The translations under genes were made by a program, and so were the position numbers. A stretch of 64,000 nt of DNA, from assembly GCF_003073045.1 (NCBI RefSeq), contig NC_037593.1, positions 6,749,525 to 6,813,524 of the forward strand. The letters run 5' to 3'. Source of the DNA: Pomacea canaliculata (Eukaryota; Mollusca; Gastropoda; Architaenioglossa; Ampullariidae). Below are positions 48,201-58,194 of the stretch, one piece after another (the first letter of the stretch is position 1; every line of letters begins with the position of its first letter). The notes beneath the pieces are model-generated. The model was not told the DNA's origin. It saw only the letters and a program-made list of their open reading frames with translations, and searched no databases.

Positions 48201-51200
48201 TATCTTTTTCGTATTTCACACTACAGATAAGAAGTCAGAACTCGGTAGACGATAGAGTTATTTAGTGTACATGCAAGATGCCAAGGAAAACTGTAATAAA
48301 AACAATTTCTGAATGTATATTGTTAATTTCTTTTGGGTAACTATTTTTATCCTGATTATGCATAGGTGTTGCTGTCTGCTGTCGGACAAGCGCTTAGTCT
48401 CTTGCCCCAAGTTCTCCACTGTTTCTCGCAGCCTAACATGGATGTGTGAAAAGAAGTTTGTCATCAGTTATCGTTTTTATAGTTAACTGAAATATGAATA
48501 ACCGGAATTTTTAGTATTAATGGGAATCTCGCGCATTNNNNNNNNNNNNNNNNNNNNNNNNNNNNNNNNNNNNNNNNNNNNNNNNNNNNNNNNNNNNNNN
48601 NNNNNNNNNNNNNNNNNNNNNNNNNNNNNNNNNNNNNTGATATTTGAAGACTGTCGCATTCCAAGGGAAAATATGCGGGAGAGCCTGGCTTTGGTTTTAA
48701 GATTGCTATGGTAAGTGGCTGTTTTACGTGTTGAATGATAGAAAAGGGAAAAGGCAATGAATAAATGATGGTAAAATAGTGGTGACAGATCCCTCATGGA
48801 GGGGGCCAAAAATAATTTCTGAAGTTCACAATTTTAAATGATTAAAAAAATATCATGAAATTTTTTTTGACTGCGGACAAGAATTTGTCATTTACAAGGG
48901 ATTTCTACAAATATCTTTGATATGTATTGTAAGACAACTATGATGAGGCCAAATATGGAAGTGACCAGTCACAGGCTTTAGGATATTGCACACAGTGAGA
49001 TACTGGGATGAATTGAGTGGATTGTGGAGGACTACACACACGGAATAAAAGTTATGGTACTGAGAGATGAAAGGATAAAGGTTTAGATTTGTGCTATATT
49101 AGTACAACAGCATTTCTTTATTATCAATGGCCATTTATGGGTTTTATTATCTTTAATTGTTAAACTATAAGACAACACTGTTAGTTATTTCCTATTTCCT
49201 TATTATTAGTTACTTTTACTACATACACGAACAGACTCTTTTATTGCCAATTGGGTTTAATGGACTTGAGAAATATAAATATTAAGAAAGTGAGAGTTCA
49301 TTAATCTGTTAAGTGGCTATGAACATGAAGAATGCTATAAATTTGTCACAAAACAAGATCTTTGAACTGTGATGTGAACAAAGTAAAATGACACTTCATT
49401 TTTGGTGACATGTAAAAATCTATGAATGTTTTAGACATGCAGATGGGATCTCTGGATACAGAACATACATGCTGGATCCCTGAACCCTGTAAAATGTATA
49501 AATGTATTCACTAGATCCTAAACACTGTGAAACATACTATACCCAAATGCTGTTTGCTGATGACATATGACTGAAGTGAAAGTATGTAGACTTAAGTCTA
49601 CTTAAGAATTCTTTCTGTTAACAGGCGGCCCTTGAATGTGCCATTGATTATGCCAACAAACGTAACAGTTTTGGCATGCCAATTTCTAAGCTGCAAGCTA
49701 TTCAGGTATCATTATATCACATTATTTATATAATGCGAGTTTCATGTGCATGTGTGTTTGTGTACATTAATGTGTTTGTGTTTGCATATGCATTTTTGAT
49801 TCCATCTCTTTTGTTCAAAGGATTATTTTTTCACTGAACAGTCTCAAACATTAAGGTGACCAGACGTCCCGCTTTAGGCGGGACAGTCCCGCTTTTGACC
49901 TCGTGTCACGCCTGAATATCGGGTGGAACGCCCAATGTCCCGCTTTCTGGCTTTCTGGAAGTCCATCAAATGTCCCGGTTGTCTTTAAAAATCTGAATAC
50001 CGTACGCTGATACGCCCCCCCCCCCTTTTTTCGGCGTTTTTTGTCGGTGACGACACCATCTTCGGCACGTGTCCCGCTTTCGCTCCTGAAACGTCTGGTC
50101 ACCTTACAAACATCTCATTGCCGAGTCAGGTCTGAAACATGAGTCATGATGAATATTCAGAGACACTTGTTTTCTGAGTTGGCTTCTGGTTCAGAGCCTT
50201 TCAGCAGGAAGTTTCTTAGACTGGAAAAAATTTATTTTGTAGATTATTAAAAACATTTATAGAGTCTTTTTTATCTTTAGGTGAGAGACAGCACCATGAT
50301 TCCAGAAATGAAAATCAGCAATGTTCTCTTTAACTTTTTGCTCCACAGATGAAACTTGCTGATATGGGCATGAGGTTAGAAAGTGCTCGACTTCTTACAT
50401 GGAAGGCAGCCATGCTGAAGGATGCAGGATTGCCATACACAAAGGTAATTTACACCTTACCAGAAGTAACTTATTGTGGCTTATTCTCTATCTTTTTGTG
50501 CAACAGTTAGCACCAATGACAAATGAAGAGAGCTGTCTTGGGTTCAGATATCATCTCAGGCTTGTTCTTTATCTGCATGGGAGGTCTCTTTATAGGGCTG
50601 GCTGCTTGGCCATCATATAGCCTTAGTTGCTGGCTTGGTGTAAAGCACCAGCTTCTTCACCCCTTCACTGGTGACTCCTATATTGCTCTGTTATAACTGT
50701 ATAGTATTATTACTTTAAAGAATGACCACAAAATTGCAGATGTGTACCTGATGTATGATTTTACTTGTTTTATAACTTTTGTAACACTAATTGTTGCTAT
50801 TTCTTTAGTTAGCTGCCATGGCAAAACTAGCTGCTTCAGAGACGGCGACATACAATGCTCATCAGGTATTGTAGTCTCTTCTAGTTGAGACTAAAATCGC
50901 ATACATAAAACGTGCAGGCATATACACTTTCACTGGAATGTGTAAAAAAATGCATGTGTACACTCAGTGAGTTGCTCATACCAAGATTGAAAAAAAAAAG
51001 TCATAACAAAGAAAGGATCCTATTTTAATTAAGATCAGATTAAATAAGATGTATCCTGCTCTTTATGGTGTTAATATACATTTCATCTTATTCAAGTAGG
51101 GTTTTTTGCAAAAATTGGTAACAGCAATTTGAGTTGGAGCTCTGATTTTCTTTGCAGGCAATCCAAATTCTAGGGGGAATGGGCTACGTCACTGATATGC

Positions 51201-51307
51201 CTGCTGAACGCTATTACCGAGATGCCCGCATTACTGAGATCTATGAAGGAACGAGTGAAATACAGCGTCTTGTTATTGCAGGCAACTTGCTAAAAGAGTA
51301 CTCCTAG
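45284..51307 (+). CDS. ACADS: short-chain acyl-CoA dehydrogenase, mitochondrial; several exons disrupted in this assembly
   Basis: FAD enzyme of mitochondrial short-chain fatty-acid beta-oxidation. Clean exons: 46488-46632 ([18 protein letters not shown]), 47247-47358 ([19 protein letters not shown]), 49625-49705, 50349-50444 ([15 protein letters not shown]), 50809-50865 and 51158-51307 ([33 protein letters not shown]; the Glu of YEGT is the family's catalytic base). Proposed exon 1, 45284-45347, encodes a mitochondrial-type leader ([18 protein letters not shown]). Recognisable but frame-broken: about 45830-45940 ([11 protein letters not shown]), 47742-47880 (NGSDAGAAS, then NGT..W), 48638-48710 ([12 protein letters not shown], then GFGFKIAM in another frame) and about 48955-48994 (SQALG). 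The exon for the segment before IFEDCRIP is missing, presumably in the gap. Introns carry a MITE, a SINE and a LINE tip. Confidence 0.85.
46803..46862 (-). mobile_element. 3' tip of a LINE
   Basis: Sixty bases (TTTAGTTTATTCCTTGTTAC, TTGAGGAGCATAGGGCC) match, inverted, the last part of the LINE at 23065-23388. An extremely 5'-truncated copy in an ACADS intron, antisense to the gene. Confidence 0.6.
48538..48637. other. assembly gap, 100 N
   Basis: Exactly 100 unknown bases, a conventional placeholder for a gap of unknown size. It removes the start of the ACADS exon encoding IFEDCRIP and probably the exon before it. Confidence 0.99.
49854..50104. mobile_element. MITE with TA target duplication in an ACADS intron
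   Basis: Begins AGGTGACCAGACGTCCCGC and ends with the inverse ACGTCTGGTCACCT, flanked on both sides by TA. The terminal repeats match for about 14 bases. Internally it has several CCCGCTTT motifs and a C11 tract. 251 bases, no coding capacity, so a non-autonomous DNA transposon. Confidence 0.75.
50501..50655 (+). repeat. tRNA-derived SINE, copy C
   Basis: Third copy of the family at 20250 and 25758, here on the plus strand: CAACAGTTAGCACCAATGAC, TTGGGTTCAGATATC (B-box-like), AGGGCTGGCTGCTTGGCC, ATATAGCCTTAGTTGCTGGC and a GTGTAAAGCACCA end. More diverged than A and B. Located between two clean ACADS exons. Confidence 0.7.
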
Positions 51308-53150
51308 AATAAAATTAATATTGATTTTCCTTGAAAATTGACCTCATTGATGCAGTTTAAAAATGTGCATATATTTCTGTGGGCATGCATGTGAAGGGAT
51401 GGGAGAGAGCAGACGAGAGAGTGGGAAGGATCTTCAGACTATAAAAACACTGGAGTCAGTATTCAACCTCAAACGAGATGCCCATTTTATAGCATTCATT
51501 AGATTATGGTTGTGGATTTTTTTTCCCTAAAGATGCCCTACTTGTCACAGTATGTCTGTTATAATGGAAGCATTGAAATTTGGAGCAAAGGGAAAAGTTC
51601 CTAATAGCTGATGACAAGTGCAGAAAAAAAGAAAATTGCACATCTGTTTGAAGAAGCTGAATAAAAAAGGCATTAAAATATCTTAAAATCAGGCATTATT
51701 GGGGTTTTTCTCCATCTAGTTATAGCTTATATAGTTGTCCTTTTCCTGCCAAAGGGAGACTACTTATATATACGTTTAAGCTCGGATACTTGAGGATTAT
51801 GCTTTTGATCTGCTGTGGAAAAGGAGAATGTTGTCTTAGTTGTTATCAGGCAGCAAGAACACTTTATAAGATCCCAGTAATTGGTGTTAAAGCAGCCTTC
51901 ACAACATTCATCTTACAGATGATGAACTAATCTGACTGTGTGCAACTAAGCTTAAAATTTTCAATGCAGGGATAGGATGTACAAAAAATCATAGTCATCA
52001 GTGGTAGTTTGATCCCATTTTGACCAACATTTTTCTTTTTCTTCTTCATCTAACAAGAGTGAATCAAATGCAGTAATGCTAGTTAGCCAACACATTCATC
52101 ATTATTTTTTCTGGATGGTCTTATCTCCAACTGTTTTTCACAGTTGTTTCATCCCATCAAAGATCAGTGTAAATTTATGTAAATATGTAGACATGAAACA
52201 AGATATGCTGCTGAATATAAAACATTTATGTAAAGTTCCTTTGTGTAAATGTGTTTGGACCTTTTACTGGTGCTTTACACAGTGGAAAAAAGAATTTTTC
52301 AATTTCATCCATCTGTTGTAATCTCTCTTGGTGATGAATCAAATATATTTTGAGTGTACACCAAGATATAAATAAGTGTACATTTAAACTATTTAAAAAT
52401 GTAAAGTTAGCAATGTGAAGCAGGAACCCAAGATATAAATATTTGTGTGCTATTGTAATAGCTGCTTGGTGACACGTACACTGTACAGAGATTCAAGTGT
52501 TATGCGAGTGTTCATTTTATTACTTTTATTCCAGCCACTTTTTTCCTGGACTGGATCTATATTCAACGTGCCTGAAGGCACTTCATTTGTGAGAGATATC
52601 ATTAAAGAACAATAAAAAAGGGGTGTGTGTGTAATGAATTTGATAACATGGTTATTGTTTATTTTCTGTTTATGGACCTCGATCAGTGCTTTGGAATTTT
52701 GTTGTACTAATAAAGAAGTTTCTTGCAGTGAAATAGCATTGTGTTGCTTGCACAGTGAAAAGCACAAGTAAAAAGTACAATAAACATTTATTAATAATAT
52801 ATAGTTAATAGATATTAATTGGAACAGTATAAATCTTTTATCAATAATAATAACAGACAAACCATCCACAAGAGTGCCAATAGACAAAAAGAGATTACTT
52901 GAAAAGCCTGCACAGGTAACGTACTCGCAAAGAATTAAATTTTTCTGGTTTAATTTTGTTGTTATTTCCATAGCAAAAGAAATTCAGAAAAACAAATTTT
53001 CTACAAAGCTTGCTGTAAAATATATGTTGATATTGCATATAACAGTTAATGATTGATTTCAATTAAATTTGGTCGTAATGATCTTAATGATCATTCTTTA
53101 AATCTGTTAATGTATGTTGGGATCAGTTATAGTCATGTTATATTGAACTA
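51308..53150. other. ACADS 3' flank and AT-rich spacer
   Basis: AATAAA signals at 51308-51313, directly after the stop codon, and at 51660-51665. The second gives a more usual 3' UTR of about 370 bases. A 173-codon minus-strand frame at 52450-52971 is AT-driven, with no domain or recognisable start context, and is left unannotated. Confidence 0.5.
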
Positions 53151-53712
53151 CAGTCATATCTCTCTACTATGCCACCCCGCTACTATGCCACTCTCGGTAT
53201 TGTGCCACTTTTGCTCGGTCCCGACTATAAATTCAATGTAAAAAAAAATTTACTATGCCACCCCTACTCTCGCTACTATGTCACTTTTTTGTGATTGTTA
53301 AAAGGCACAAGTTGTGAAATTCCGCGCAGTGCTCGATTATTATACTCTATGGTAGTGTGGGACATCGCAGTTAGGTGGACGGAACCTAGCACGCACACAG
53401 GGAGGGTGGAGGGTGGCGATGGGGGTAGGTCGCTGGCCGGGTGACAGTCACGTGACAGAGGGAGAGCGGGAGGGGGTCGACTAGCGACAGATGCAGGTGC
53501 GTGGATGTGGTTGGGAGGGGTAGAGGATGAAGAGGTGAGGGGGAGAATGAGAGGAGACAGCTAGCGCCAGCTGACTATTCTTGAGAGCTTTGGACTGACG
53601 GGTAACTTGAGCAAATAAAGCCGCTTTTACGAACCCTCCGTATTATGCCACTCTCGCTACTATGCCACTTTTGCTCGGTCCCGGTAGGTGGCATAGTAGG
53701 GAGATTTGACTG
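53151..53712. mobile_element. non-autonomous Tc1/mariner-pogo type element with repeated subterminal motif
   Basis: Begins CAGTCATATCTCTCTACTA and ends with the inverse TAGGGAGATTTGACTG, with TA on both sides as expected for the Tc1/mariner-pogo group. ACTATGCCAC or a close variant recurs about eight times near the two ends in both orientations, with ACTTTTGCTCGGTCCCG present at each end. The middle is G-rich (GGGAGGGTGGAGGG) and non-coding. 562 bases. Confidence 0.75.
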
Positions 53713-53789
53713 TACTTGAACAGATCAGTAAAATATGAATAACCATCATTATTTCTAAACAGTCTTTCAAGTCTTCTGTAAATATAAAT

Positions 53790-53990
53790 CAGTGGTTCTC
53801 AAAGAGTGAGTCGCGGACCACCTGACTTCTGCGTTCGGCTCACAAGTGGTCAGCAGCTGTCATCTTATGTCAGCAAAGTGATGATTAAATCGCCAGATAT
53901 GCTAATTAGTGCACAATTAATTTCACACGAGTTTTAATTTTATCGATCCCCAACTGCTCGTTCCCATAAAAGGTACATTTCGTTTTAAGC
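53790..53990 (+). mobile_element. hAT-like transposon end
   Basis: CAGTGGTTCTCAAAGAGTGA followed by GTCGCGGACCACC is the characteristic start of Charlie-like hAT elements. A possible opposite end, TAAGAACCACTG, stands at 54511-54522, but only about ten bases match and the flanks show no 8-bp duplication. The right limit is therefore open. Confidence 0.4.
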
Positions 53991-54065
53991 TGTAATGAAA
54001 TAAATTTGAAATTCACGGCACAGTGTTGATGATGGTGATTACAATATTAGGCATAAAAATCATTT

Positions 54066-54137
54066 TTCCCGTGCCGGGAATCGAACCCGGGCCGCCTGGG
54101 TGAAAGCCAGAAATCCTAGCCACTAGACCACACGGGA
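54066..54137 (-). tRNA. tRNA-Glu (anticodon TTC)
   Basis: 72 bases on the minus strand. Acceptor arms TCCCGTG and CACGGGA pair fully. The D arm contains TGGTCTAGTGGCTAGGA (A box), the anticodon loop reads CTTTCAC within CTGGCTTTCACCCAG, and the T arm GGTTCGATTCC is a perfect B box; discriminator base A. No intron. All features agree with animal nuclear tRNA-Glu. A short T run follows the gene (on the minus strand TTTTT is not seen directly, so the terminator is uncertain). Confidence 0.95.
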
Positions 54138-55198
54138 TGTTGAGTTTCCAGTGAGCTAAGAGTTAACAAGACCTTGCAGCTTCTGTAGTCGATACCCTTT
54201 TGAACTTTGTCTACAGGGTAGGTGTATACTACACTAAGTGTATACTATTTGACCACATAACTGATCAGTGGACTACACGCAAATCGTATCTTTAGTGGCG
54301 AAATCTTATCTCAGTAACCTAGTTCACAGGCGAGAAACTGTGAACTGGATAAACAACTATTCACTTGTAGTGCTTGTACATGCGTGATGCGCCGTCATAC
54401 GAACTCTCGTATCAACAGAGGTGAAAAAGTCTAATTTTAAATGTCTACGCGCAACTGAAAATACTTGAACAGACAAAATGTTTTCTTGGTCTTCGTTTTC
54501 TGCCGTCGCATAAGAACCACTGACCTATACGATAACCTATAACTTTGCACCTTGCTTTCTCGAGAAGAAAGTATCGGGAGGGTGGTGTATTCACATATAT
54601 CGAAATATCTTGCACTGAACCTTACCCAGTCATCAGAAAAAATTACAAATTGCATCCCACACCTTAAAACAAAAATAAAAAATGACAATAATTGTGTACA
54701 GAAACGTGTCTTATTGTTAACTTGGACATAATTTCCACTAAAAAGATCCGTAAAAAATTGCATAGTTACTTCTAAATGTCGAAGCCAGATTCAGTATACG
54801 CCTGTATGTCTTTTAGTAAGTTGGCATTGAAAGACTTGTAATTATTTGTCAAATTGATCTTTTTTCAAGGATCAAGGCCTGTAGGCTACAAGCGACACAT
54901 CGATAATTTTGCAGTTTATCCTGCTCATGCAGAATGATTTTCCCTTACATCACTTACGTTTTTTACCATGAAGAGGCAGGTGTGCAAGGAGGGAACATAG
55001 TTTCGTCACAGTTGCAAATTTCCTATTAGCTTTATGGGGGGAAGGGGAGTTTTGGACAACACACACACAGACGAAGACCGACTTGCAAAGGAAGTAAAGT
55101 ATTATTAGATATTATATCCAATAAAAATTAAAAGCGATGCATTTTATGGCTAGAGAAATAGTTACAGTGTCCTCGGCGTTGTCCTGTGTACAGGGTAG

Positions 55199-56578
55199 CA
55201 AGCTATGAGCAAGTACTTGAACGAGACAGGTCGCAAGATCCTGTATGGTTGCGAGTGGCCACTCCACGTTCCATCAGGAGTACAGGTTGTAGAACCACAA
55301 GACTTTAGCAATAGTCACGGCAGGCATTCACGTGAAACCTCTAAATTACGGGACTCTTGAGGGCACCAGTATACATGCCTCACCCACTAATTGTTTTTAA
55401 ATCTCTACTTTTTTCACAAATAAGCTGCACTGGTTTATAAGCCGCAGCTATCCACAACTTGAAAGCTGCATTGTAGGCATTTGGTCTCGTTTTCGGCATG
55501 ATGAGGATGTGTGCCTCAGCAACTGATCCGAATGCTTCTTTTGTATGCGGCTTTGATTTAAAGAAGTGAACAGTTAACACTGTAGCAACGTTAATAGTTA
55601 ACACTTTAACATGGAGCTCATGGAAAATTAATCAGAATCTGAAAAATCCGCATCACTGTTTAAGCCGCAGGGTTTAAAGCTGGGAAAAAGTGTTGTGGCT
55701 TTCAATGATAAATTTACGGTCATTGTTTTTAGACCTGTAGTTAAAATTATTGGAATGTTTATGAACTGTAGAGGGTTTGTAGAATACGCACTCTCCCAAC
55801 ATTGGAAGTTTTATCCCATAGAAGAAAGTTTTAAACGAAAGCAAACGCCAGCCAAATAGCTGTTTATGAGTATGTGTAATGACACTAACTTTTTGATAAA
55901 ACGTGGTGGGAATATGTAAACTACAGCCAGTTCCAATTTTAAACATTTTTAGGCTTTAAATCTATGTAAATAATAAGTTTTATAAAATTTTTATAACCCT
56001 TAAAACTAAAACTGTTTAAAAACATTTTGTACTACTAACCTCATGTAGCAGTAAGCTGCTTTTGCAACCTATCCGCGACCAGCCATTAACAATAATCGGA
56101 CGGCGTCTTCCTTCCTCTCAACGCTCTAAACTGTAAAGGGTCAGACATGAGTCCACTGCATGCAAGCTGTTTTATACGGGTATCGAACCAGCTATAATCT
56201 TCTAAAAACTCGGCTACCAGATTCCTCAATTTAACAGCACTTGATATATCTCTTCGTACAACCATCGCAACTGGGGTTTTTTTTTTTTTTTAAATCCAGT
56301 CTGTTTCTCTTTGACAGACCACATATATTTCCGCGTGGCTGAAGCCCCTCCAGACGAAAGGGACCTTCGCCTTGGCCATTCTGTACACAAAGACAGATCC
56401 CACACCTGTGGCTTACTCAATTTCGTTTCAAGATCTAGGACTGCCAGTTACGAGTGACTACAATATGACCGACGTGTACGATAATTCGTTCTGTGGTTCC
56501 TTCAGTTATTCGCAAACCATCACCGTACATTTAGACCTCTCAGGAGTGCGTCTGTGGAAGCTCACCCCTATAAACTAG
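55199..56578 (+). pseudogene. GH27 alpha-galactosidase / alpha-N-acetylgalactosaminidase, two isolated exons
   Basis: Exon-like block 55199-55285 reads QAMSKYLNETGRKILYGCEW then PLH, the conserved ALN.TGR.I.Y.CEWP segment of GH27 lysosomal glycosidases, and ends at CAG|GTTGTA. Terminal block 56318-56578, after the acceptor TTTGACAG, encodes the C-terminal beta-sandwich: WLKPLQTKGTFALAILYTK, FQDLGLP, MTDVYDN, SGVRLWKLTPIN and a stop, with an AATAAA near 56687. The two blocks are open and well conserved. About 150-180 residues that belong between them (including the WNDPDM region) and all N-terminal catalytic exons were not found in the window. A DNA-transposon remnant fills part of the space between. 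Most likely a gene relic; alternatively the missing exons have been misassembled or moved. Confidence 0.65.
55380..55725 (-). mobile_element. pogo/Tigger-like DNA transposon remnant with AAGCCGC ends
   Basis: TCTCTACTTTTTTCACA and TTTATAAGCCGCA on the left answer TTTAAGCCGCAGGG and GGGAAAAAGTGTTGTGGC on the right. On the minus strand MPKTRPNAYNAAFKL resembles the N-terminal helix-turn-helix start of pogo/Tigger transposases. The rest of the transposase is missing, so it is an internally deleted, old copy. It sits between the two GH27 exons. Confidence 0.45.
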
Positions 56579-58194
56579 AGTGAAACTTTTCCAGCTCGAT
56601 CTCCTGTAATTCTTTGACACTCATACCATTTCAGTAACAGCTACATTTTGCTGAGACCTAGAAACTCCACAGGTTCTCCTTGGCTGAATAAAAAAATTGT
56701 GTCATTTGATTTGTTTTTGGATGAAGCTGATATGGAAACCCCAGATAACTGGACCCAGTTGGCATTTGTCTCTGAGGTGGCATAATTTACATTAGCTGCT
56801 AAATGCTGATTGGATGTTGCCATCGATCACCAACCCTGACTTATTACCCTCATTCATTTGTGAATTATGTATTCATGGGCATAAGCCATTTTAGCTGCTG
56901 TCTCATCTAACCTGAGTAACAGGCTGCGCTAGCATACTGCAGAGAAACAACCATGGGTCTATAGTTATTTACCATCTTTTATCACACAAACAAAACTTGC
57001 TTCATCAGTTTTAAAGTGGTGCTTAGACCCTGCAGAAATTTTTCCAGGGCACATATGCCATTGCTTTACAACTACAGCTCCAGGGGCAAAAACATGTTCA
57101 GGGTCTTATAATTTTGGAAACAAATTACACTCAACTATTACAACCCCTAATGATGTTATATAAACGCCAAGTCTTACGTACACTGCCAATTCAGTCGACA
57201 ATTATAAAACTAATCTGTGCAAAATAAAAATACACAGAAAATGTTTTAGACCCCTGTATCCCTTGAATGAACAATGTAATCAATGCACGTGTACGAATGT
57301 TTTCGTTATCTTTATTCCTTATGCCAAAAAACTGTTAGACATCCTTCATGCACGTAACACTGTCTCATTGACATCTGCTGATGATGAAATATCACCTTTC
57401 ATGTTGTGTGTTTAGCTTGTGGCATTTTAAGAGACCTCCAAGCTTTTTAAACAACAAAAAAATCATGCGAGATGCCTGATGCCAAATCATTTATATTTTT
57501 CGTATTGGGAGCTCGCTTATTTGAATTACACTTTTAAAAATTTTGTTAAGTAATGCTCTTATATCAATTTAAAAAATCCAGATAAGAGCAAACACTAGAT
57601 GTTTTTCACTCATGTTCATGTGTGCATGTCAAGAAAAAAAGTTAGATGGATGTGTAGGTGGGGAAAAAGAGCAAAAAAAGCATCTTTCCCCGAGATGCAT
57701 TTACATGAGAACAAACACTTCAAAAGCATTACCAGGCTCATAGAAACTGCCATCCTCTCACTCATTTAGCACATAAAATCAAAGTTGTTGGTTTAAAAAC
57801 AGATTCAATGAACTGTTATTTAATGAATAATTCTCATTGAATCATGAACTATTACAAAAATTTACTGATAAAATGTGAATGTCTGAAGCCAAAGAACAAT
57901 CGTATTCCCTTTATGCTATTTATAACATTTATAATGACAATACCAAACTTGATCAATCCCAATACCATGCATTCATAAAATGATATGCAGTGTTTTAAAA
58001 TGACCATTTGAAATGATGATGTATCTGTGCTGACTTTTCATTAAGAACTTCAGGAATAATCAAACAGATGAGAGAATGCATTTGAAGTTGGTGGTGGGAC
58101 ATTAAAAAAAAATACTGATAGCACAAGCTGAACTTTTAGTCCGTGCAGCATCTTGCTCTGCTGATGCTCCCATTACAAGGCAAAAACATTCCAC
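56579..58194. other. spacer between the GH27 terminal exon and SNRPD3
   Basis: AT-rich, no frame above 60 codons with any recognisable feature. The right part is the SNRPD3 3' UTR; an ATTAAA-type signal on the minus strand lies near 57820. Confidence 0.45.

Noticed and set aside
52450-52971. 173-codon minus-strand open frame downstream of ACADS.
   Set aside because: AT-rich with Ile/Leu/Asn/Lys composition expected by chance, no domain, no splice or promoter context.
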